Of a DNA stretch of 64,000 nucleotides, positions 8,545 through 16,731 are shown piece by piece. Within the stretch, counting starts at the first letter, position 1, and each line of letters opens with the position of its first letter. A program made the position numbers and the translations under genes. The DNA comes from Acidobacteriota bacterium (lineage in GTDB: Bacteria > Acidobacteriota > Blastocatellia > Pyrinomonadales > Pyrinomonadaceae). The stretch lies in NCBI GenBank assembly GCA_025463135.1, contig JAOAPY010000052.1, positions 1 to 64,000 on the forward strand, written 5' to 3'. A model generated the notes under the pieces. That model was not told where the DNA came from, did no database searches, and saw only the letters and a list, made by a program, of their open reading frames with translations.

Positions 8545-8656
8545 ATGCTTCGCCGGTCTTTTGGATTGCCGGATGATTACATCATTGCGGCGGTCGTGAG
8601 CTTGTTCTGTTGCGGTTGAATCGGTCGAAACTCCAACGCCCTCCCTCACAGTCTGG
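8545..8656 (-). pseudogene. PLP-decarboxylase 3' remnant, copy 2 (degraded)
   Basis: The segment is ~80% identical by eye to 7548-7660 in the same orientation (shared blocks atgcttcgccggtct and cgtgagcttgttctgttgcg), but no intact frame remains. Together with copy 1 it forms a direct repeat around the cysteine-rich gene. Confidence 0.55.
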
Positions 8657-8765
8657 CAAATCAACCTTAGTCAATGTGTCGCGGCAACGACGCAATGAAA
8701 AAATACCAGGCAATTCATTCCCTCGCTACGCGACGGGCTCCAAATGGCGAAATGCCAGCCCAGCC

Positions 8766-8985
8766 TTTCAGAACCTGTCTCAAAACACAGGAGTCTTTCT
8801 CATTCACACCTTTCAACCAGGTGACCAGAAGCGGCCCTAAGATTCTTGAACCGTTTTAACGGTTTTTCGGCTTTCGTGTGAGAGCAAACCGCTAAAACGG
8901 TTGGAATTGAAAATAATAGACACGTTATCACCCGGTTGAAACCGGGTGAGAATGAGAGAAATGAGCTTTGACACAAGCTCTGAAA
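8766..8985. repeat. MITE-like element with ~58-nt imperfect terminal inverted repeats
   Basis: The left end begins tttcagaacctgtctcaaa. The right end is its imperfect complement (…ctttgacacaagctctgaaa). An inner stem is formed by accgttttaacggtt (about 8850) and ccgctaaaacggtt (about 8890). There is no coding capacity. The ends tttcag/ctgaaa are perfect complements, as expected for a transposable-element terminus. Confidence 0.55.
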
Positions 8986-9164
8986 CGCGGGGCTAAATTC
9001 ATAGTGACGCTACGCGTCGCAGCTCACTTCGCTAATACTCTGAAACAGGTCTTTATCTTCTCTTGCCCGGTCTAAACCAAAGGAGGATACTTACGCACTG
9101 TGCTGAAGTTCACTGACTGTACACTACTACGCAAATTAGAGTTCAGGCAGCTTTGCCCGTCTTA

Positions 9165-9404
9165 AGCCTGCGAAGCAGGCGACAGCATAAAGACTGGGGC
9201 GTGAGCCCCGGGGAAGCGCAAAAAGATCAACAGCCCGCGAAGGCGGGTGACAGCGGAATCTTGATTTGCCGCGTTGTGAGTTTCATGGAATGTTGTTTGG
9301 ATCAACCTCGCTCTATCGCCCGCCTCCGCGGGCTCAGAATCCTTACTCGGCTCTTTCCTGGGGCTCACGCCCCAGGCTTTATGCTGTCGCCTGCTCCGCA
9401 GGCT
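9165..9404. repeat. Nested inverted-repeat element, family A copy 1
   Basis: The arms 9165-9211 and 9358-9404 are near-perfect complements (agcctgcgaagcaggcgaca … cctgctccgcaggct). Inside, a second pair is found around 9228-9250 and 9315-9333 (cccgcgaaggcggg and cccgcctccgcggg). A related copy with the same ends occupies 22726-22947. Both copies sit directly upstream of a CHAT gene. Confidence 0.65.
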
Positions 9405-9526
9405 GGGACCGGATTATTCAATGAACTTTAGAGTAGGTGCACTAGTTTGCGTTACAAAACCAAGCTCTCCAGGGCGCTACGACGAATCGCCGAAGCTAAT
9501 CCGCCAGACTTCTTTGCCCTCGATTC

Positions 9527-12500
9527 ATGACAATAACAAATAGAAATACCTCAGCCTTGCTCGTCCGCGTTGCCGGCGCGACTTTGATTGCGATCACCTG
9601 CATCTCGATCGCGACTAAAACTCCGTTCGCTTGGCGCGCGGCGGCGCAGAATGCCGCGGGATATCGGGTTGACTCCAGGTGTGCCGACGGACTCTGCATC
9701 ACGACCTTCACGACACCGCAGGGCGTGATCAAAGTAAATCTTCCGGACGATATCGCTGCCGGCGATACGATCTCCGGTACTGTCACAGCCGAATCTACCG
9801 GCCAGAATGATGCAGAGCGGGCCCAGAACCTCGCTGAACTCAAACGCCACGTGCTCCTGGTGGAAGGACAGCAGACGCTGGTCGGGGCCGGGACATTCAG
9901 CTGGAGCATACCTCGTCCTCTCAACCCGAACTCAAAGAACATTTCGCTTTTACATCGAGGTCAGAACGCAGCCACTACAACTATTCCGGTAGCCGCGACA
10001 CCACCGCCAAGTCCCTCACAATTCACGCTGCCCACCGGCGGTCAGCAGGGCCGACTGATTCAGATCAAGGGCCCGGGCAACGGCATCTTCTCGCCGCAGG
10101 ATTATGTGAAGGTTGGCGGAACAATGATGCCGCCCCTCGCTGAGTCGCCCAGAAGTTTGATCGTGCGAAATGCGAGCGAATCTGTGGGGCCAACGAATAT
10201 TGACGTTCATGAGAACGGCGTGGGAATGCAGTGCCCATTTCGAAATATTGGCATCAATTTGTCCGCGTCCAGGCTGGACCTGCTGCGGGGAGAGACAACC
10301 ACGCTGCACGTGGTTGTCGTCGGGCTGGGAGGCGTTGCCGCAGACCAGTCGTTGGATCTGGAGAACACTTCGCCAGGCGTGATCAAAATGAGCGGAGGGG
10401 ATCGACAACACATCAACATCCGCCCCTCGGAAGTGCGACCGGACGGGACCTATTCAATGGATCGCACGCTGACGGGAATTGTGGCCGGCAGTTTTGGTGT
10501 GACGGCCACGGTCACGTGGACAGACGTGTGCAAACCAATCAACCTGGTTGTTGGTCCCGTCACACAACCGACGCCAAACGGGAATTCCAGCGGCCAGGGA
10601 TCTGCCAGGGATAAGCTCGAACAGGGTCGAAACCTGCTCGCTCACTTCAAGTTTTACGCCGCGCTGGCTCCTTTGTCTGAGGCGCTGAAGTCATACAAGA
10701 GTGGCGGCGACATGAATGGCATCGGTGTTACCAGCGATGCCCTCGGCGATTTGTATTTGCAGGAAGGGCAATATGAGGTTGCGCTTGGTTACTTCCAAAG
10801 TGCGCGTCAGGCATTTGTGGCGAACAAAGAAATGCTTAACGCGAGTTTGCTGATCAGCAAGATCGGCGAAGCCTATCTGCTGTTGGATAACATCGCAGAG
10901 GCCAAAGAAGTTTTCGTACAGTTTGGATCGCAAGCAGCTCCACCGGCTTCAACAGACGTGGTTCAGCACAAAACATTCTTTGCCTATTCAAGAAACAAAC
11001 TCGGCGAAGGCCGAGCTGATTATCTGATGGGCCAACAGAATGCGGCTGAAGCGGACTTCAAAGATTTGTTGGCTGCTGCATCGTCGCCAACTGCGCGAGA
11101 TCAGGAAGCCACGCGCTTCCGTGTCGCAGCAGTCACCAACCTGGGTGACGTGTTATTCCGCAAAGGAGATCTTGCCGCCGCGCGCATTCGCTATAACGAA
11201 GCAATTCAACTCGCCCGTCGCGAACGTCGCATTGACCTGGAGTGGGCCGCAAAAGCCGGTTTGGGTAAAACTCTTTGGGCCTTGTCTCAGCGCGCTCCGA
11301 CAACGCGATTGCGAACACCTGCCGGTCCCATCGATCCCACCGATCGACGCGCGGCCCATTCCTTAGGTCAAACAGCCTCCGTTCAAACACAAGAAAGCGC
11401 AGTGAAGCTACAAGCTGACGCACAAGATGCTTATCGCGATGCCCTGGCAGACATCGAAACGGTCGTTGAAGGAAGTATCCGCGGTCATGAAGCACGCACG
11501 ACTTTTCTCTCAACTACCAGCCAGGTTTTTGCGGAAGCGGCGGCATTGAATTCGGAAATGGCGTTGGCCGCAAAAAGAAATGATTCATCAGGAAGTTCAT
11601 TACGATTCACCGCTGAAGGTTTTCGCATCGCGGAACAGGGGCGAGCGCGTTCGCTGCTTGACGTTCTGGCTGACGGCCATGCAGAGATTTCGGCCGGGGT
11701 GCCGCCCGACCTGATCAAGCGCCGCAGCGAAAATCTCGCGAACCAGCAACTGATCGGAGCGCAACTCACAGGTGTTTCGCTCGCCGGTGAAACGCCGAAA
11801 CAAACCTCCGCGGAATTGGAAGCTGAGCTGGAACGACTCGCGGTTGAGTTTGAGAGTCTTGAGAACCAGATAAAGGCCGCCAGTCCGCGTCTCAACTCTT
11901 TGATCCATACGCGTTCCTTAACGCTCGACGAAGTTCAGCGACGAGTCCTGGATGATGAAACAGCGCTGCTCGAGTACAGCCTGGGTGAGCAGAGCTCCTA
12001 CTTGTGGGTTATTACTCGCCAGAACGCTGCTCTCTTCAAGCTACCTGCTGGTTCGACCATGGACCAGTTGGCAATGGACTTCCGGGCACAGTTGATTCCC
12101 CCGAGATTGCAAAGACGCAACGTCGGGGTTGACGTGCCCACAACCGAGCAACAGAGAGGACTGGGCCTTGGCACGGCAGCCCCGGCCACAGACACTGCAG
12201 CCTTCGCCCGGGCTGCGCACGCGCTCTATCAAGTCGCTTTGGCCCCGGCCGCATCCATGATTGGCAACCGCCGTTTGGTTATTGTGGCCGATGGCGCGCT
12301 GAACTTCGTTCCGTTCGAAGCGTTAGTCACAACCGATCGCGGCGGCGACTACAACTCGCTTGAGTACCTGATCAAAACGAACAGAGTAAGTTACGCGCCG
12401 TCGGCCTCAGTTACAGCAGCCGTGAGAGACCAAAAACGGGCCGTGGGGCGAAATATTTTGTTGGTCGCAGATCCCGTATTCAGTGCGAACGATCCGCGCC

Positions 12501-13189
12501 TGCCAACGGGATCTGCCGCGGTTCCTGGTGAAGTGACCAGAGGCCTCGGGCTCGATAGCGCCGTGACCGATGTTAATGGTCCGCCCCAGTCGAGTGGTCC
12601 GCCGACACTGCCGCGCTTAGCCGGAACCAGGATCGAAGCTGAACAGATTGGGCGGTTGGCAAAAGCATCCGGCGCGCAGGGAGACTTGTGGCTCGATCTC
12701 AGCGCCAACGAAGATGATCTAAAGCACCGCGACATTCAAAGCTATCGCGTACTGCACGTCGCTACTCACGGCGTACTCGATGCTATGCGACCACAGTTTA
12801 GTGGTTTGGTGTTGTCGCTGGTGGGAAACAAGAGCGACGACGACGGCTTTTTGCGCACGGGTGAAGTCTTCAATCTCAGGCTCGGCGCCCCACTCGTTAT
12901 GCTTTCAGCATGCGAGACGGGACTGGGTAAGGTAAAGCGTGGCGAAGGCGTGATTGGTTTAAGCCGAGCGTTCATGTACGCGGGTGCGACCACGGTCGGC
13001 GTCACCCTGTGGTCGGTCGCTGATAAACCGACAGCTGAATTGATGACCGACTTTTACCAGCGCCTGCTTGGGCCAAACCCGTCGCCGTCCGATGCGATGC
13101 GGGAGGCGCAGCTCGCGATGATCTCCGGCAAAAAATATAGCGCGCCATTTTACTGGGCGCCAATCGTGCTCGTGGGTGAGTGGAAGTAA
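9527..13189 (+). CDS. Secreted TPR-CHAT domain protein (CHAT 1)
   Basis: A 1220-residue protein with an N-terminal hydrophobic export signal (~11-40, before WRAAAQ). Residues ~150-345 form an all-beta region with an IPT-like segment (QFTLPTGGQQGRLIQIKGPG), unlike the PPC N-terminus of the other two CHAT proteins here. Tetratricopeptide helices follow (~355-600), then a long helical spacer. The CHAT peptidase domain is ~900-1220, with HVATHG (His1081) and SACETGLG (Cys1129) as the catalytic dyad and the typical end YWAPIVLVGEWK. CHAT belongs to the caspase/separase/gingipain clan CD of cysteine peptidases. An exported CHAT protein should act in the periplasm or outside. Its substrate is unknown. 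Confidence 0.88.
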   Translation: MTITNRNTSALLVRVAGATLIAITCISIATKTPFAWRAAAQNAAGYRVDSRCADGLCITTFTTPQGVIKVNLPDDIAAGDTISGTVTAESTGQNDAERAQNLAELKRHVLLVEGQQTLVGAGTFSWSIPRPLNPNSKNISLLHRGQNAATTTIPVAATPPPSPSQFTLPTGGQQGRLIQIKGPGNGIFSPQDYVKVGGTMMPPLAESPRSLIVRNASESVGPTNIDVHENGVGMQCPFRNIGINLSASRLDLLRGETTTLHVVVVGLGGVAADQSLDLENTSPGVIKMSGGDRQHINIRPSEVRPDGTYSMDRTLTGIVAGSFGVTATVTWTDVCKPINLVVGPVTQPTPNGNSSGQGSARDKLEQGRNLLAHFKFYAALAPLSEALKSYKSGGDMNGIGVTSDALGDLYLQEGQYEVALGYFQSARQAFVANKEMLNASLLISKIGEAYLLLDNIAEAKEVFVQFGSQAAPPASTDVVQHKTFFAYSRNKLGEGRADYLMGQQNAAEADFKDLLAAASSPTARDQEATRFRVAAVTNLGDVLFRKGDLAAARIRYNEAIQLARRERRIDLEWAAKAGLGKTLWALSQRAPTTRLRTPAGPIDPTDRRAAHSLGQTASVQTQESAVKLQADAQDAYRDALADIETVVEGSIRGHEARTTFLSTTSQVFAEAAALNSEMALAAKRNDSSGSSLRFTAEGFRIAEQGRARSLLDVLADGHAEISAGVPPDLIKRRSENLANQQLIGAQLTGVSLAGETPKQTSAELEAELERLAVEFESLENQIKAASPRLNSLIHTRSLTLDEVQRRVLDDETALLEYSLGEQSSYLWVITRQNAALFKLPAGSTMDQLAMDFRAQLIPPRLQRRNVGVDVPTTEQQRGLGLGTAAPATDTAAFARAAHALYQVALAPAASMIGNRRLVIVADGALNFVPFEALVTTDRGGDYNSLEYLIKTNRVSYAPSASVTAAVRDQKRAVGRNILLVADPVFSANDPRLPTGSAAVPGEVTRGLGLDSAVTDVNGPPQSSGPPTLPRLAGTRIEAEQIGRLAKASGAQGDLWLDLSANEDDLKHRDIQSYRVLHVATHGVLDAMRPQFSGLVLSLVGNKSDDDGFLRTGEVFNLRLGAPLVMLSACETGLGKVKRGEGVIGLSRAFMYAGATTVGVTLWSVADKPTAELMTDFYQRLLGPNPSPSDAMREAQLAMISGKKYSAPFYWAPIVLVGEWK

Positions 13190-13237
13190 ACCACCCTCAA
13201 ATAAAAAGAAGTTGTGGTTTACATTGGTACCAGCCCG

Positions 13238-13263
13238 GCAGTCGACTCCCCTACGGGACGCCA
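13238..13263 (+). repeat. tRNA-Glu-like 3'-end relic, copy 3
   Basis: Only the T-loop/acceptor part remains (gtcgactccc, then ctacgggacgcca including CCA). It lies 49 nt after the CHAT 1 stop, and the T-arm no longer pairs. It is related to the repeats at 77-220 and 27285-27428. Confidence 0.55.
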
Positions 13264-13603
13264 ACTTACTAAGAACTTGCAGCATCGCAGAGCAGCGCCG
13301 CCTCCGCGAGTCCAGAAAAGTCCATTAACTAAAATCCTGCTCGCGGATCTCACTCCTGGTAAAGGATTTAGCCGCGGATCAGCGCGGATGACACGGATCC
13401 GATTTGTTTAAGTTTCTGATCCGCGACTTCCTTACTTGGTCCTCGCCTTTTTTCCACAACTACGACACAACTCAACTTGGCCTGAGGGGTTTTGGCAGCG
13501 GTCTGCGTTAGTAGCTGTAGAGCAGGATTTGACAGCAGCGAACCCGGTATCGGCGACGCTCTACGCTGACCAACCGCAGGTGCTATTAGCATAGGAGGAA
13601 TAT
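13264..13603. other. Intergenic region before the DUF4214 gene
   Basis: It holds one CGCGGAT-type palindromic repeat (13370-13428) and otherwise nothing recognisable. The Shine-Dalgarno aggagg of the next gene is at ~13592-13597. Confidence 0.4.
13370..13428. repeat. CGCGGAT-type palindromic repeat, copy 1
   Basis: agccgcggatcagcgcggat, then an acacggatcc block, then a shortened returning arm ctgatccgcga. The same core recurs at 15896-15985 and 38435-38511. Here the return arm is truncated. Confidence 0.5.
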
Positions 13604-15877
13604 ATGAAAGTCCATTCAACGACGTCCCATAAGAGAGTCAGTGTTGTCATCGCGGGATTCATGATCGTCGCAACGCTCGCAACGACTGTTGCCTTGGCAG
13701 CTCCGCAGCCGGCGCAAAAAATATCAGGAACTCCTTCGCACTCAGACGACCGACTTCCTTTGGCTCCATCAGCCGTGACACTGACGCGTCTTGTTTCCAC
13801 CGCGGGAACTGACACAGGCGACTGCTCGGCAGCGGCTTGTGCCACGATTGCGTACGCGATTAGCCAGGCAGTAGCAGGTGACACAATCAGCGTCGCGGCG
13901 GGAACTTATACGCAGTCCGACATTGCGGTAGACAAGAATCTAACGATCAGCGGCGCCGGCGCGTTGAGCACGATAGTGCAGGTCAAGGCCGCACCCGGTG
14001 TTGGAACGCAAGGTCGCATTTTCAACGTCGGCAGCGTCAATCCGGCCAGCGTGGTCACGATTTCGGGGCTGACGATGAGGAACGGCTATTTGGTCGGCAT
14101 TCTCCCTTCCACTCCGGTCGTTGGTGCCGGGATATTGAACAGAGGGAATCTGACCGTATTGAACAGTGCAATCAAGGACAATCGGGTTGATACCTATGGC
14201 TTTGGCACTGGTATCCTCAGTTCCGGTACGCTGATCCTCACCAATACCGAGATTACCGGCGGCGTGGGTAACAATGACGGCGGCGCGATCAACTTCAATG
14301 TCGGTAGCAACGCCACGATCACGAACTGCACCTTCTCAGGGAACTCGACGTTTGCGGGCGGCGGGGCGATGTCGATCGATACCAATGGCACGATCACGAT
14401 CAGGAACACCACGATCACTAATAACACCGCCGGTAACGGCGCGGGCGGGATACACATTTACCCAGGCCACACTGCAACCGTGAATGTCGGCAACACAATC
14501 ATCGCCGGAAACACTCACCCGTCCAGTACGGTTATTGACGTTAATGGGACATTTGTTTCGGCGGGCTATAACCTGATCGGCAGCTTCTCCGGCTCAGCGG
14601 GTTTTAGCGCCGCCACCGATCTGGTTGGTATCCCTCCTAACCCGATAAATCCGAAGCTCGCCGCCCTGGCATTTAACGGCGGGCCGACGAGGACGCACGC
14701 TTTGCTCCCCGGATCTTTCGCCATTGACAAGGGTAACGCGCTTGGCTCGACCACCGACCAGCGCGGCATGGCGCGGTTCATCGACGCACCGGCGATCCCA
14801 GGCGCAGCCGGCGGAGATCAAAGCGACATCGGAGCTTATGAGTCGCAGACGCCAACGGCAGCGCAGGGGATGATTTCAGGGCGGATTACCGATGCATCCG
14901 GCAAGCCCGTGGGTGGCGCGGTCGTCAACCTCAGTGGTGCGCAAGACCGCAAACTGATGACTGATGCGAACGGTAACTATCGATTCGACAACGTTGTCAC
15001 GGGCGGCTTTTACACCGTCACACCATCGCGCGCAAACTACAACTTCAACCCCTTCAATCGATCATTCAGCCAAACAGGAAATCAGACCGAAGCCAGCTTC
15101 ACCGGCAACTCGATGGGCGACAACACAAATCCGCTCGACACACCGGAGTACTTCGTTCGGCAACAGTACCTGGATGTTCTAGGTCGCGAACCGGAGGAAA
15201 GCGGCTTCAATTACTGGAGCGCTCAATTGCTCGCTTGCAAAGGTGATTCAGGTTGCATTCGAGGACAACGTACGGGTGTAGCTGCGGCATTCTTTATCGA
15301 ACAGGAAGCGCAGCAGACAGCCTCGTACATCTATGACCTGTACGCGGGAACGCTGGGCCGCAGACCGAACTACTCTGAATACTCCGTTGACCGCCGGCAG
15401 CTAGTCGGAGGCGCAAACCTGGAAGCGGAAAAGACGGGGTTCGCCCAGGCATTCGCGCAGCGTGCAGAGTTCCTGGCCAGGTACAATGCCGATCTCGGTG
15501 CTGATGGATTCATTGATGCGATAATCACCAATGTGCGTGCGTCAGGAACGGACCTGAGCAGCGAGCGCGAAAATCTGCTAATCGCATACGCGAGCGGCCG
15601 GAGCGCAATGGCGAGTCGCGGTGCAGTACTGCGAGCAATCGCTGACAACTCGACATTGCGTCAGACACACTACAACCAGGCATTCGTACTGACGGCGTAC
15701 TTCGCATATCTGAAACGGGACGTGGATCAGACCGGGTATAACTTCTGGGTGGGCGTGATCAGCGACCGCGACCTGGGGAACTATCGCGGGATGGTTTGCT
15801 CGTTCATAACCTCACGGGAATACCAGGAGCGCTTCAGTGCAGTGGTTACGCACAGCAACGGAGAGTGCGGTAACTAG
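13604..15877 (+). CDS. Secreted beta-helix protein with regulatory-like domain and C-terminal DUF4214
   Basis: A 757-residue protein with aggagg 6 nt before ATG. It has a signal peptide (1-~33, cleavage near LAAPQP). Residues ~60-400 form a right-handed parallel beta-helix of the CSLREA/choice-of-anchor type (DTGDCSAAACATIAYAIS, then ladders of NLTVLNSAIKDN and NTTITNNTAG). Residues ~425-505 form a carboxypeptidase-regulatory-like beta-sandwich (GRITDASGKPVGGAVV). Residues 514-757 form DUF4214, with an early Cys pair (CKGDSGC) and the C-terminal VCSFITS…ECGN pair. The DUF4214 copy is the most divergent of the window. It is the only plus-strand member and precedes the sigma/kinase/CHAT genes, linking that block to the minus-strand DUF4214 cluster. 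Confidence 0.85.
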   Translation: MKVHSTTSHKRVSVVIAGFMIVATLATTVALAAPQPAQKISGTPSHSDDRLPLAPSAVTLTRLVSTAGTDTGDCSAAACATIAYAISQAVAGDTISVAAGTYTQSDIAVDKNLTISGAGALSTIVQVKAAPGVGTQGRIFNVGSVNPASVVTISGLTMRNGYLVGILPSTPVVGAGILNRGNLTVLNSAIKDNRVDTYGFGTGILSSGTLILTNTEITGGVGNNDGGAINFNVGSNATITNCTFSGNSTFAGGGAMSIDTNGTITIRNTTITNNTAGNGAGGIHIYPGHTATVNVGNTIIAGNTHPSSTVIDVNGTFVSAGYNLIGSFSGSAGFSAATDLVGIPPNPINPKLAALAFNGGPTRTHALLPGSFAIDKGNALGSTTDQRGMARFIDAPAIPGAAGGDQSDIGAYESQTPTAAQGMISGRITDASGKPVGGAVVNLSGAQDRKLMTDANGNYRFDNVVTGGFYTVTPSRANYNFNPFNRSFSQTGNQTEASFTGNSMGDNTNPLDTPEYFVRQQYLDVLGREPEESGFNYWSAQLLACKGDSGCIRGQRTGVAAAFFIEQEAQQTASYIYDLYAGTLGRRPNYSEYSVDRRQLVGGANLEAEKTGFAQAFAQRAEFLARYNADLGADGFIDAIITNVRASGTDLSSERENLLIAYASGRSAMASRGAVLRAIADNSTLRQTHYNQAFVLTAYFAYLKRDVDQTGYNFWVGVISDRDLGNYRGMVCSFITSREYQERFSAVVTHSNGECGN

Positions 15878-15895
15878 TAAGTAGAAAGAAAACTC

Positions 15896-15985
15896 GCCGC
15901 GGATTGCGCGGATGATGCGGATCAAGAAAAGAGTCAGCGGAGTTGACTCTATTATCTGATCTGCATCATCTGTGTTATCCGCGGC
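15896..15985. repeat. CGCGGAT-type palindromic repeat, copy 2
   Basis: The left arm gccgcggattgcgcggatg… and the right arm …catctgtgttatccgcggc are imperfect complements. A small inner stem is formed by gagtcagcgg/agttgactc. Its position right after the DUF4214 stop suggests it can also end transcription. Confidence 0.55.
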
Positions 15986-16153
15986 TAAGTGTTTGTTGGG
16001 ACAGTGCGATCGGCCAGGATTCCCACCCTCATCCAATTCCCGCGGACATCTCCCTTCGTGCAATAATGCCGGTGATTTGGTATAGATCACGTCGGCCCAG
16101 TTTTTGGTTTTCATTTCTTGCGACTGTTCGTCGCTACGCCATGTGAAATCAGT

Positions 16154-16729
16154 ATGAAGGAGTCGGGATCGCGACCGCATCAGAGTGTTACGGGACTGCT
16201 GGTTAGATGGGGCAGCGGTGACAGAGCCGCGCTCGATGAGTTGGTGCCGCTCGTCTATGACGAACTGCGCAAGCTGGCCAATAGTTATCTGCGGAGCAAG
16301 CCCGGGGCCCACACTCTGCAGGCCACTGCCCTGGTGCACGAAGTCTACGTCCGTCTGGCTGATCAGGAATCGATCTCATTTCAACATCGCGCGCAGTTCT
16401 TCGGCCTTGCCGCAAAGGTGATGCGGGACATTTTGGTCGATCACGCGCGCCGGCGTCTGGCGACAAAACGTGGTGGTGACCGGCTTCGGGTATCGCTCAG
16501 CCAGGTCGATCGTTCCGGCCGCCGGCCTGAAGTCGGACTTATAGCACTCGACGATGCTTTGAAGGTACTGGCGGCAACTAATCCCCAACACAGCCGTGTT
16601 ATCGAACTGCGATTCTTCGGAGGTTTGACCATCGAAGAGACTGCCGAAGTGATGACTTTGTCGCACGCCACCACGGAACGTTACTGGAGCTTTGCTCGAG
16701 CGTGGCTCAGACGCGAACTTGCTGCTTAA
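16154..16729 (+). CDS. ECF sigma-70 family RNA polymerase sigma factor (TIGR02999-like)
   Basis: A 191-residue sigma factor from ATG 16154; the frame is open to 16118, but the early residues do not fit the family. Region 2 begins LLVRWGSGDRAALDELVPLVYDELRKLA, a typical start of the TIGR02999/Sigma-70_ECF-type group frequent in Acidobacteria and Planctomycetes. Region 4 ends with the helix-turn-helix RVIELRFFGGLTIEETAEVMTLSHATTERYW. No anti-sigma gene is adjacent; instead the kinase gene starts 2 nt after the stop, and in this group an adjacent Ser/Thr kinase is thought to control the sigma factor. Its target promoters cannot be read from this sequence. Confidence 0.9.
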   Translation: MKESGSRPHQSVTGLLVRWGSGDRAALDELVPLVYDELRKLANSYLRSKPGAHTLQATALVHEVYVRLADQESISFQHRAQFFGLAAKVMRDILVDHARRRLATKRGGDRLRVSLSQVDRSGRRPEVGLIALDDALKVLAATNPQHSRVIELRFFGGLTIEETAEVMTLSHATTERYWSFARAWLRRELAA

Positions 16730-16731
16730 AA

